A stretch of DNA of 64,000 nt from Kappaphycus alvarezii. Its lineage: Eukaryota; Rhodophyta; Florideophyceae; Gigartinales; Solieriaceae. The position numbers were made by a program, and so were the translations under genes. Shown piece by piece: positions 34,314-45,602 of this stretch (the first letter of the stretch is position 1; every line of letters begins with the position of its first letter). Below the pieces are notes generated by a model. The model did no database searches. It was not told the DNA's origin and saw only the letters and a list, made by a program, of their open reading frames with translations. The stretch spans positions 352,663 through 416,662 of the forward strand of contig NADL03000075.1 of NCBI GenBank assembly GCA_002205965.3. Direction: 5' to 3'.

Positions 34314-37300
34314 CTAATCTGCTCCATTCCGGTGCGAAGGGACAAGTCGCAACTCAATGATTCCATTGTTCAATAAGTCTCTTACATGATAGATCTTCAG
34401 GTCAATATGTTTGTTTCGTGCTGACACCTGACTGTTCTTTGCCAATGACTCTGCCGCCGTGCTGTCCATACATATACGCGTCGCAACTGACAAAGGTGAA
34501 GGAACGTCATCGGACCAAGGATTGCTAGGAATTATTTCCGAATAGAGCTTGCGAAACCATGAAAGTTCCTTTGCACAAGATGAAAGTGCCACGTACTCTG
34601 CTTTTGCAGATGAAAGAGAGATAACTGACTGTCTCTTACTTCTCCAAAATACAGGCGAACCGTTGACGGATATTACGAACCCTGTGGTTGAGCGGCGCGT
34701 TTCCTTACATCTGCCCCAGTCTGAGTCAACGGAAGCACTTAGGGAGTTGACGAGTATAAGTCGCGAAGAATAGTGTAGGCCCAAAGTAAGGCTGCTGGAA
34801 ACAAAGCGCAGGAAGCGCTTCAGCAAACGTAAGTGACGAGCGGTAGGGGCGTGCATTTGACGGGCAAGCGCCGAGACAGCAAACGGTAGGTCTGGTCTCG
34901 TACTGACCGCAAGATATAAGAGGCCACCGATCATACGACGATACATTGCATGAGACACAGCTGACAAAGGAATGTCTTGTGGGGATGCAGGTAGGAGTGA
35001 GTTTGTGTCAGCCGGTAATCGTGTGAGGACTGAATTGGCCTGTTCCATGCCATACGACTTCAGTAAACGGCGAGCGTAACTCGTTTGGTCTACAAAAATT
35101 CCAGCCTCAGCGCAGGTGATTGTCTATCCGATAAAGGATGTCAGAGCTGCAAAACATTTGACGTCGAACGTAGCGGTAAGGTGCTGCTTGAATTCCGTTA
35201 ACAGTCGATGGGAGTTTGTGGCAAAAGCCAGGATATCGACCACAACCGCAATAATCAAGAATCCTTCGGACCTACGAATATAGTAAACTCTGGGATCAAA
35301 GCTGGACGACTGGAAACCCATAGATAACAAGTGCTCGTGAAGTACTGATCCATAAAGACGTCCGGCCTGACGAGCACCATAGATGGACTTGTCAAGAACA
35401 CAAACATTTCCTGGTACAGCCAGGCTTTGAGAAGAGTTGGTAGGCTGTTCCATGAGTATGGGCACATCCAGCTTACCATGGAGATACGCATTAGAGATAT
35501 CACCCCCTTCCAGGATCAGGTTGTTTGCTGCGTCAACAGAAAACAACAGCCGAATGCTCTCATGAGTTGCAACTGGCGCATACAATGCGGATGGATCGAC
35601 GTCAACAAATGGCACTTGAAGGTCTCCCCGTAGATTGCAGCGTGTTTTTGCAGATCTTTTGTATTGGTGGCATCAATCGGTTTGGCTCGGAAAACCCACT
35701 TGAACTTCAACGGTTTCATGGACCTTGTCCTAGGAGTGTAGTGCCAGGTCTTACGACGAATGAGAGCATCGTACTCTCGATCAATGGCGGCTGCCCATTC
35801 AGGTACTTGGCATGCCTCAGCAAATGTTTGCGGCTCATACGATGTCCTTACAGTATCTTTGACAGTCAGTAAGGCACGGTGCACGTAATCAGTATGGAGC
35901 GCTGTCATGCACCTGAGGAGGTCTTCCTCTGCATTACCGTCCACTTGAGTTTCAGTTTCCAGTGCATGCTGACGGGACAAGCCGTCGACCAGGCTAGTGA
36001 TGTTCGGCAGTTTATTCTCTTCCATTGGTCTGAAGTCCACTCGGCGCACAATTTTCACTTTCTTCTCACCCGGAATGTAGATTCTAATCAGACGTGTGTC
36101 ACTTTCCATTCCCACAAAGTTACCATATTCAGAGCGAGGTAACAGTTTCTTTCCGGCCGCTGACTTAGAACGGTAGATAAAACCAAAACCAGGCTGTCCG
36201 AAAGGGAGCAAAGAGACAAAATAAATTACTGTATTAGGGTCCCATCGCTTGATAGAAATGTCTCCTCCTATTCTGCTTGATGGAATTCGATTTCTTAACC
36301 AGTTCGCGTGCACAATAGCTTCACCCCATAGCTCGGTCGGTAGCTGTGTGTCGAACAGCAAAACCCGAGCACGAGTCCAGTGTTCTTGGACTAGTCGTTC
36401 AATTAAACCGTTGCTCTCGGGTGCATAAGCGGGAGATGGCTTGATCTCTATGCCATTAGAGAGAAGATAAGAGACAAATTCTTTGCCTAAATGTTCACCG
36501 GCGTTATCGAACCTTACACGTCGAATAGTGTAACCGTCTGTTGCAAAATGATTCTCGAAGTAGGCTTTGTAGTTTTGCACGATGGAAGGCAGTTTACTTT
36601 TCGCTGCAATCAAAGTGACATCAGTTTTAGCTGTACGCGGTTCCATTAGATGCAAGGCAAAACGATTGCCCCCAAGAGATGCCTTAAACGGACCAGATGT
36701 GTCCATGTGTATTTCCGACAAAGGCTGAACAGACCGACTTATGGCGGGGAGAATTGTCCCCTTTTTCATCTTTGCTGTGAAGCAAGGCACACATTCGAAG
36801 CTTTTAAGCAACTCCATATTAAATCTTGGAACGTCCTCAAACAAAAGTGACAGTTGGTGATATCTCTGGGGCCCGGGATGGCCGGTTTTCTTATGCCATT
36901 CCATGAGATTCGGTGTCTTCTCGGTCATCCGGAGTGACACTGTCAGAGGAGTAGGTTCCCGAGATGATTTCGACGGTGTAAGTGACATCGAATAGAGTCC
37001 ACCAATGCACTTTGTGTCCCACAAAATATCTCTCTTGTTCAGAGATCCCTTCCTGAAAATGAGACATCCCTTGTATGGTCTAATTGAAGAGGATTGAAGA
37101 ATCTCAAAATGCTCTGACAAGATGTTCGCCGCCAAGATATTGGATGTGAAATGTGGCGCATGATACGCCTCGACTTGCATTCCACCTCTCAGAGGTATCC
37201 ATACCAAGCCTTTCCCAAGAAGTCTTGAAGTTCCGACAGCTACCTCAACAGTTTCTGCGGGGATAGTCTCGTATAAAACGAACGATGACTTGCGATGAAA

Positions 37301-37516
37301 GAAGTTGTGGGTAGCGCCAGAATCGATGTAAGCGTCGTCTGACTTTTCCTCCCCGAGCGTAGCTACCCTGCTCTTAAACTTGATGGCTACCATGTTACTC
37401 CTGAATCTAGGGTCTGGATTGTCAAATCGATTTGTGTCTCCGTTGAAGCCATTTCCAGATGACGAACCTGGATGAGAGGGTTTAAGGGCCGACGGATTTT
37501 GTGCAATTTGAGACAA
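34314..37516 (-). CDS. pol: Pol region of the copia element (PR, IN, RT, RH)
   Basis: In element order: a protease-like 'YIDSGATHNFF' near 37320; a pre-integrase zinc region 'EWHKKTGHPGPQRYHQL' near 36880 with 'CVPC' near 36790; the integrase core with 'HMDTSGPF' and 'RFDNAGEHLG'; RT beginning 'ALIRRKTWHYTPR' near 35740 and continuing 'EGGDISNAYLHGKLDVPILM' near 35490; and RNase H with 'ASVDSDWGRC' and 'SSAKAEYVALS' near 34700-34600. Integrase ahead of RT is the Ty1/copia order. It is a fossil, mostly open with a few breaks. Confidence 0.92.
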
Positions 37517-38245
37517 GGTTTTAGCAAGGTTGGCAATCGGGATATACCGGTCTTGGAACTGGTCCGCTGGATTGTAATTGGGATCTGAGCTCTATCTGTC
37601 AGAATTGAAATGCTGGGGACGAGTTTGACCGCGTCCTCGTCCTCGGTTGTAAGGATTATCTTGACCTCTGCGTGTCTTGTAAATGCCTCTGGATTCATCA
37701 GCGATTCTCTTACGGCAGATCGAGATGTAGTGCCCTGACATTCCACAATAATAGCAAACATCGTTACGGTTCCGATAGCGATTGTCAGATGAGAAATCTC
37801 CACGTCCAAATCCACCTCGGTCACGGCCTCCACATCCGCCCCTACCACGACCACGACCACGATAACTTGAACCTCGTCAACGACCAGAGAATTGCTGGCT
37901 GGCCATGTGCGCTTGCGGTTTATTACCATTATCTGACTTACTTCGGGTCTGGTTGTTTGTTGGGTTGGCGCGCTTGCGAGTTCCGCTTGGACAGCACTCA
38001 CAACGTTTTCGAACGTAGTATTTTTAAGTGTGACAACCATTGCAAGTGCACTAAATGATGATTGCAACGACCGAATAAGCTTCGACGTCTTGTCCTTCTC
38101 TGAGAGCTCTTCATCAGTTGCAAGTTCACCGCAAATTCCAACAAACTTATTGACATGATCTTGAACGTCTTTGGAATCATCGAGAACCAAGGATTCCAAC
38201 TTGTTGCGCAGATTTTGAATAGCTTGCTCATTGGTTGCTGTATAG
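37387..38245 (-). CDS. gag: Gag of the copia element, main part
   Basis: A Ty1-type gag core near 38230-37980 ('VQDHVNKFVGICGEL', 'SSFSALAMVV') is followed by an Arg/Gly/Asp-rich linker and a CCHC knuckle near 37757-37712. The N-terminal part lies at 48311-48614 on the far side of the chromovirus. A few breaks. Confidence 0.8.
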
Positions 38246-38844
38246 TGTAGGAAATAATCCGATAGGTTCGTCAGTAGCGTAGAGAGTTGGTAGAGCGGGG
38301 ATAAACCTATAGGCTACAGTAAATACAAATTGGGAGAAAGTTTGCAAGGAAGCGTAGGATAGTACGGCGTTCAATGGGCGGACAGTTAACATACTGGGAT
38401 GAAGGAGTCCAGGGAGGTGCCGGCGGCTTGGAGACGGATTTGTGGGTCATCAGGTGCTTACCTCTTTATTCGAACCATCAAGGATTGACAAACCTATATA
38501 GGGATGGGACTGTAAGGGAGCAATGGCCCAAAGGAAAGGGGATCTAACAGGGAATCCAGCGCCTGTAGGAAAGGAGAGCCACGAGCTCACATTTCCAAAC
38601 CCTCTGACGGTGCGCACCTTGCGGGAGTCTACGACATTTCCATGAGGGCTGCACTGTATCCAACGGGACCATACAGTAATCTCCCATCGGGATCCTAAAA
38701 TCTCCATCCATGACGGCCAGCAATGCACGTCAGGCAACCCACTGGGACATTACACCAAACCACCCGGCTTACATTAATCCAACAGGGAGCGGACGCCAAC
38801 TTCGGAGCGAGCGCGCAAACCATTTGGGACGCCATTATACCACA
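38246..38844 (-). repeat. 3' LTR of the chromovirus
   Basis: Direct repeat of 47712-48310, starting TGTAGGAAATAATCC on the + strand and ending CACA. A purine tract GAGAGGGGCTC precedes it on the minus strand. Confidence 0.92.
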
Positions 38845-39005
38845 GAGCCCCTCTCAAGACCGCGCACGCTGAGCTGGTGATCGCAACTCCACCTATGGGA
38901 AATTTTCGTCTTCCACGAATCACACCAGCATCTATTAAATCCCTTATGGCCGACAGACATCCATCGGGTAGACCCCATCACACTTCAAAAACAACCGTTG
39001 GGTGA

Positions 39006-40946
39006 ATGGGCTATGACTCATCCTCATCGGATATTTCGCCCGACACGGCAAAAACGACTGAACCACCTAGCGGTACAAAAGCCGAAAGTCCCGCATCCCT
39101 TTTGGCACCCAGTCCCTCTGGTTATCAACCATCACTTGCAAACCCTTCATCCATCCCTTCACGATCCTCTGCTCTCCCTATCCTCATGCAACCGTCTGGT
39201 ACTCCGTCCTCTGGAGCGGGGCGTGGTCCCTTCCAACCGGTTCGCTCCAACAGGTCCATGCCTCGGACTCCCATCGCGCATCCATCAGGGTCCAACCCGC
39301 AGGAAGAAGAAACCGTCGTCGCCGATCAAGGGGCCTCGTACCGTTCGGACTTCTCGCACGCCGCCTACATGGAACGCATCGCTACCAGGTACGACGCCAA
39401 TCGGTTCAACCATGCCACGGGGGAGTCTCTCTGGTCCATTCGGAAGAAGCATTGTCCTCCTCATGATCGTATTCCGTTAGGTGTCTCATGCGACTTGGAA
39501 ATCGCGCGCATCCGAGCCGAGTTGGATTACGTCTCCCGTATGGAAAACTTTATCAACAACCCTCCGGATGACTTCGTTCCTTATCAGGTTAATTCTCGCC
39601 TCGTCTGTTTCACCGAACCGTGGCTTCAGGCGTGGTGGCTGGCCGAAAGGTGGTTGTCCGATATGGATACTGATACCCGTTACCGGCATAACCAAGGGTT
39701 GTTGGCGTACCATAACGTGGAATACTTCTGATTGGGTCATCGCATGCGAAAAGCATTCTACGTCCAACGTCCCGACTGGTGGGGCGACATCGAGGTCCCG
39801 CGCTTCCTTCCGGTTCTTACTCCTCCCGTTCTGGCTTACTTTGGATCCCTTATTATCAACCATTCGGACAAGGCAGACCTCGTTTGGACCATCGCAAAGA
39901 CCGAAATGGTTGTTTCCGTCACTGCAGCGTTCGTTCAAGCCGCCCAATTTGGGATGTGGGAGAATCCCAAGTGCCGCGAACCGGGGTATGGACCTTCGGC
40001 AGATCTCCCCACTGGTCGTCTCTGGCGTTTGTCGCCCTCCTTAAGGCGTCAAATCCGAAAGATTGGGTTGGGTAACATTACCAAGGGGAGCGACTACCAA
40101 GCGGAAGACCTCGAGCGCCTGTTGGTTCTCTCTTTGAAATACCATTGGACATTCCGCGAGGGCTTCGTGACCTTCAGTCCATCTCAGGAAACCATCTGGA
40201 CTCGCCGCAGTGAAACGCTCCGTCTGGATTATCGTGGTGAGTTGGAGGTGGTCACCGATTCCCCTACGGACTACGCCCATTACTCGGCCGGAAAACCATC
40301 TGGAACTCCGGGGCGTTATTCACAAGAGGAGGAAACATCGAGTGGACATTACGATTTCGACCGACCGGATGACGCGCCTTTGGAGTTCCACGGGGATGAC
40401 CCGTATGCTACCCCTTTGGCTCCAGTCCAATCCCAAGCTGGTCCTTCTCAGGCGGGTCCCTCTGTTGGTCAGCGTCGCGCGCGATCTCCGGAGAAAACTC
40501 AACCCATCGGAGGTTACGGTACCGACTGGGGGCGGCCCATGGGGTCCTCTTACGCAACCGAATTGGCGGAGCTGCGCGACTTCTTCTCTTCCCTGGGGGT
40601 ACCAGGAGCCCCGTTTAGCGTGGGTGAGTTATTCCAAATGTTTCGTCCTTGGTCCCGGGCGTATTACCGCAAGGACTGGTATTCGTCGGAGATGAGAACC
40701 GTTGGGGTAACTCACCAGGGGTTGGTTCAGAAGTTGCGCAAACAGTTGGACGCAAACCACCAAAAGTTTACGACCGAATTGGACAAGATGGAGACGGCGA
40801 TGGTGAGTGACCCGAAGGTTTTGCACGAGGCTTATGAGAAGTTGGTCAATCCTCCTGAGGCACCAGAAGCACCTGAAGGTTACCGTCCTACCCTCCCGGG
40901 TTCGGATGAGCCTTCTCCTCCATCCAAAAGGTCTCGCCACCATTAG
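39006..40946 (+). CDS. Antisense accessory ORF of the chromovirus, unknown product
   Basis: On the strand opposite to gag-pol, between the chromodomain and the 3' LTR, one reading frame stays open for about 640 codons with about one break. The product starts Ser/Pro-rich ('MGYDSSSSDISPD'), then has a folded-looking middle with many Trp residues ('FTEPWLQAWWLAERWLSDMD'), a Gly/Pro/Gln-rich linker and a helical Lys/Glu-rich C-terminus ending 'SPPSKRSRHH', which could act as a nuclear localisation tail. I do not recognise the family. Plant Ty3 elements of the Tat lineage are known to carry antisense ORFs in this interval; whether this one is related is unknown. It is a fossil, described as seen. 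Confidence 0.7.
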
Positions 40947-41244
40947 GGTTCCATCGATAGTCCAATAGGTTCGCTACCTTCCGAATAAACTTACCCCTGC
41001 CGGTTTCTTCCATTCCTTCTAGGTCAATATTTTTTTTCACTTGGGTACTCTTGATCTTGAACTGGATCTTGATCTTGAATACGCACTGCATCCTATAGGT
41101 CCATGGTAACCTGCGGGTCAACACAAATGGCAACAACCTGAGGGTAAGCCTCATTCCGAAATGGATTACCAAACCAAAACGTAACCTAACCAATCCAACA
41201 ATTTTGCTCCCTCCCCCTTCCTGAGGTGAGGCAAATCCCGAAGT
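40947..41244. other. Spacer between antisense ORF and chromodomain ends
   Basis: The two convergent reading frames end here about 300 bp apart. I see no further ORF. Confidence 0.5.
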
Positions 41245-42576
41245 TTAATGTTGATACTTGTTGGGTGGGTCAATTCCCTTCGAGCGCCAGTAACGGATGA
41301 TGAAGTGCTCTGGGATGTCCGCTTCGCCTTCCCAGGTATCATCTGCTGGTGCATACCCGTACCAACGAACCTTATACTGGTACCCTGATCCATGACGGCG
41401 GTGACGAACCAAACGGTCAAAAGCGAACTCGTCCGACTCGGGTTGCGTATCCAAGGGTTGGGTAGCAGGTTTCGTGGGGGGTACTGCGTTCTCCGTCTGG
41501 GTAGTTTCCGGTCTGCGAGGTTTGATTGAGATACGGTCCTTGCTAACCTTACGGACTATGCCGTCTTCATCGATCGATACCGTATGGGTATGGACTCCAA
41601 GAACCTTAAAGGGACCAGTAGTCTTCAGCATCAGCTTCTTGGATAGGTTCTCCTCTTCTTTCAATCGGTTTCCGTCGTCCGTTCGGTACCTCTGGTTGGA
41701 CCGTGTTCGGTCTAGGTACACTTCATCACCAGCGTTAACCACAATGGGAGCCCGGATTGCCTTATCAAATTCGGCTTTATACCTGCGTTGGGCGGCACTC
41801 GACTAGGTGGCCGCGGCCTTTAGGTCTTCTGCTAACTTCCGTAGGGCTATCTTCTTAAATTGGGCCGCCGTCATGCCTTCATCACCATATTTGGATACAT
41901 CCACTGACGGTACAGAGGCCACATGGATTGACGGGGGATGCCTGGTTAAAACCAGGTTAAAAGGCTTCGTCCCAGTGGTTCGGTGCACTTGCGTGTTGTA
42001 CGCATAGGTGAGCGGTTCCACGTAACGATCCCAATCCCTTTGGTTCTCTGCGACATAATGCCGCAAACGCTGCACGATGGTCTTGTTGTATCGCTCCACT
42101 TGCCCATTGGTTTGTGGGTGATACGCCGTAGTGAACCATAAGGAAGAACCCAGAAGTTGGCATACCGCTGTAAAGAACTTGCTCGCAAACTGGGGACCAT
42201 TATCCGTTAGGACATAAAGGGGAACACCATAGGGATAGACCCAGTGGGTTAGGAAGGCCTGAGCCACGGTGGTCGACTTCGTGTCCGCAAGGGGGATTGC
42301 TCGGCAAATCTTTGAAAACCTGTCGGTAATCACGAGGACATGCCTGTTGCCTCCTTTGGTTTTGGGTAGCGGTCCTAGTAGGTCCATGGCGACAAATTCC
42401 AAAGGGCCGGCAGCCGGGAAGGTCTTCAGATAGTTCTGATGCTTCCTTAGGGTCCCTCTTGCCTTCACACACTGGTCACAATCCGCAACGGTATTGAACA
42501 CGTCGTTCGCCATTTGGGCCAATAGAACTCGCCTGATGGAGTAGTACATTCTCGTACCACCAGGGTGTCCAGCCAA
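41245..42576 (-). CDS. Integrase and chromodomain of the chromovirus
   Basis: Integrase zinc region near 42480 ('CDQCVKARGTLRKH'), core with 'VAMDLLGPLPKTKGGNRHVL' near 42390, 'LTDNGPQFASKFF' near 42190, and 'WFTTAYHPQTNGQVERYNKT' near 42120. After a basic C-terminal part, 'YQYKVRWYGYAPADDTWEG' near 41390-41330 is a chromodomain. Chromodomains on integrases are known to guide insertion to particular chromatin. It is a fossil with a small number of breaks. Confidence 0.93.
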
Positions 42577-42596
42577 AACGTAATAATGTGCCTTAG

Positions 42597-45350
42597 CTAG
42601 GATTCTTGCTCGGAGGGATTTCGGTACGACAACCTGGACGGCTTCATCCAGCTTGGACAGACGAACCAGCAGGCCGGATCCCGCGATGTGGAAGGAGGTA
42701 TTAGGTCGTCCACCTGTTTGGTCATCTCCTTACAATAGGGATCTTTGGCTTGCTCCTGTAGGAATTCCTCTACTGTAATGGGCAAATCCTGATCGGCTGT
42801 TACTCCTGCGGCTCTAACATCGGGTGCGGTAGTATAGACAGGACCGCGAGCTCATAGCTAAGGCAAAGCACGGCACATCGTCATCCAATTCGGACTGATC
42901 GGCTCCTTTGGTTTCCAGGCGGGACATAGAATCTGCTAGGTTGTGTTTCCTCCCAGGATTGTACCGGACCTCGTAGTCGAAGTCGGCGAGGCGGAGACGC
43001 CAACGAGCCAGTCTCCCTGTAGAATCCTTTAGGTTCAACAACCACAACAAAGCCTGATGGTCCGTTCGGATAACGAACTTGGTTCCTTCTAAATAGGGTC
43101 GTAACGTTAACAAACTCCAGACGACGACAAATTCCCTTTCGGTAGTCGAATAATTCCGTTCGGGTTTCGTCAGAGTCCGACTCCAATACCCGATTGGTTT
43201 CAACATCTTGTCTTGTTCCTGGAGGAGGCAGCATCCCACTTGGGTCTTTGAGGCATCCGTGTCCACATAATAGGTTTGACCAACGCGGGGCAAAGCCAAA
43301 ATGGGAGGATGGAGTAACGCCAAGCGGAGAGAGTCAAAGGCTTTGAACTATTCATCCGTTAAGGTTTCAAATCCAGTTGTTTGATCCCTTCCCTATTTGC
43401 GGTTCAAGTGAGCCGCGATCTTTGCGAACTTGGGGACAAACCTTCGGTATACATTGCATATGCCCAAAAGGAACGCAATTCCGACTGGTCAGTGGGAGGC
43501 CGCGCGTGCTTCAGGGCCTCGACGTTCTTCTTCGCGACTTCCAATTTCCCTGGACGGATGACATGACCCAAATAGTCAACGGATGACTCGAAGAAACTGC
43601 AATTCTTCAACCTGAGGGATATACCAGCCGCTTAAAGCAGTTGCAAAACCGTTCGGAGATGTCCAAAATGATTCGTCCGGTTTTTAGAATAGATAATGAC
43701 ATCATCGATATACACCAACGCATATTTCCATTTGCATCGCGCAAGGATGATATCGAGAGCCCTCTGAAAAGTTGCGGGAGCATTTTTCGGTCCAAATGGT
43801 ATGCGTATGAAACGATATAATCCTGAATGGCAAATAAAGGACGTTTTGTCCTGATCCGATGGGTTCACTGGGACTTGCCAGTATCCGCAATTTGCATCCA
43901 AGGTGTTAAAGACTTCTGAGTCTCCCAGGGAGTCAATACATTCATCCATCCTAGTTTCTATTGGACCGTTGTCCTCATATGAGGACAACTTTTAGCCCTT
44001 TTTTTCAGTACAATTCTTTTTTACCTCAGCGCATTTCTTGTCCCTCCGCATTAGTTCATGAGTGTAGATGGCCGATCAAAACAAACTTTTCAAGATTATT
44101 GACCTCGGTTAAGCCTAGAGCAATTTTCCCTCACCAGCTTCCGCTCTTCGCAAGAAGTTGTGAAAACGACTACGTTTTGGAAGGAAAAATAGTTCGTATT
44201 ATCGTGGGGTTTCAGAAACGAGGGGCGCACGTACAGTAAAAATTACTGTACTGTAACTTAATATGAAAAACCTGTTTTCCAGTAAAAATTTCGGCCTTCC
44301 AAAACATTTACCTTTCCAAAATGTAACAGAAACTGTCCTCATATGAGGACAAAGTGTGCCTCATATGAGGACAGAGCATGGTCGTATAGACACTAGGTAT
44401 AGGGTAAAAGTGCATAACGGTCAAGGCGTTGAGCCGCCTGTAGTCCACGAAGAAACGGAGCATACCATCTGGTTTAGGGATGAGGACCACAGGGATCGAC
44501 CATTCCGAATCGGAGGGCTCGATTACCCCTTCCTTCAACATTCTTGCCACTTCAGTTCGTTCAACCTCTCTAGCTTTCATTCCTGCACGGTAAGGCTGCT
44601 GGTGAACCGGTTGGGCATCCGGTACGAGATTAATCCTATGGGTTGTGGCCTTGATTTGCCCCAGGTGGCCTGACCACATTTCCTGGAACTCCTCCAACAG
44701 GTTGATGACCTGCTGCCGCGTATAGGGATCCTCAACACCAATATGGACGGTCTCTCTCCAGTCCGGTTCTTCTTTCCGGTCGGCAGCGATCTCCTTCTTG
44801 GTTTGTATGGCATAGATGGCCTGCGGTGCCTGCAACGCGTGTCCCAGTACTTGATTCTTCTTTACCCTGACCGGCCGGTGACTAAAGTTTGAAACCACAA
44901 TGGGAAACGGTACCAAGGGGTGTATGTCTTGGACACCATTCGCCATCAGGGTCAAGTTCTTCATTGCCGTTCGGGGTGCGTTCTGAATCAAGCGTAGGCC
45001 TGCAGCATCCGATTGGACTAGCACAACCATCTTGGAGAAGGTGCTCTAACTCTAACCTTTGTGGATGTTGTCACCTCCGGACGGTCGACCACCTTACCTC
45101 CATAACCAACCGATAGGATTTCCACCGATGAGTCATACACCACAACCTTTCGCCTTGCTGGTATGATAGCCTTCACGAACCGGTCGATGAAGCTCGTCCC
45201 CAGGATACAACTTGTCGCCAAGTTGTTAACCACCAGGAACTGCACCTTCGCCAACAGGTTACCCATTCTCAAATGAAGGGGAATTACCGCGATCGGTTTT
45301 ATCCGATTGTTGGACGCGTCGAGCAACCGGGAGCGGACCTTGTAAGGTAG
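42597..45350 (-). CDS. pol: Protease, reverse transcriptase and RNase H of the chromovirus
   Basis: A protease-like 'ILGTSFIDRFV' lies near 45200, with 'KVVVYDSSVEIL' following. The RT N-terminal part is near 44600-44430 ('IPVVLIPKPDGMLRF', 'VDYRRLNALTV'), and the rest near 43930-43640 ('LDANCGYWQVPVNPSDQDKT', 'YIDDVIIYSKN'). RNase H is near 43260-42960 ('YYVDTDASKTQVG', 'RTDHQALLWLL'). The RT is split by a small insert at about 43970-44372. It is a fossil with several breaks. Confidence 0.9.
43968..44372. mobile_element. Small palindrome-ended insert (MITE-like) in the chromovirus RT
   Basis: The RT coding block is interrupted by about 400 bp framed by copies of CCTCATATGAGG. The left end is a perfect 22-bp palindrome (43968-43989, GTTGTCCTCATATGAGGACAAC). 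The right end has an 18-bp palindrome (44334-44351) and a second copy (44359-44370). Inside is a perfect hairpin GTACAGTAA-AAA-TTACTGTAC (44231-44251) and no ORF. Small size, no coding, palindromic termini and site of insertion suggest a non-autonomous DNA element. Its family is unknown. Confidence 0.6.
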
Positions 45351-45602
45351 TGCAAACTTTCTCCAATTAGTAGGTAAGTTTTTAATATGATATTTGGTCC
45401 AGCTCCGGTATCTAACACGCCCTTCACCGAGAACAACTGTGACGGCGTTAATCCATAGGACAGAGAAACCTTGTAATGGCTCTTCTTGAGGAATAATACT
45501 GTGTCATCAATATACTCCCCCCCTCCTGGATTATGCCAACTTCTGGTTCGGCAACCGACGGGTAAGGGGTGCGCGTGATACCGGAGGAAGTAGGCGACTT
45601 TT

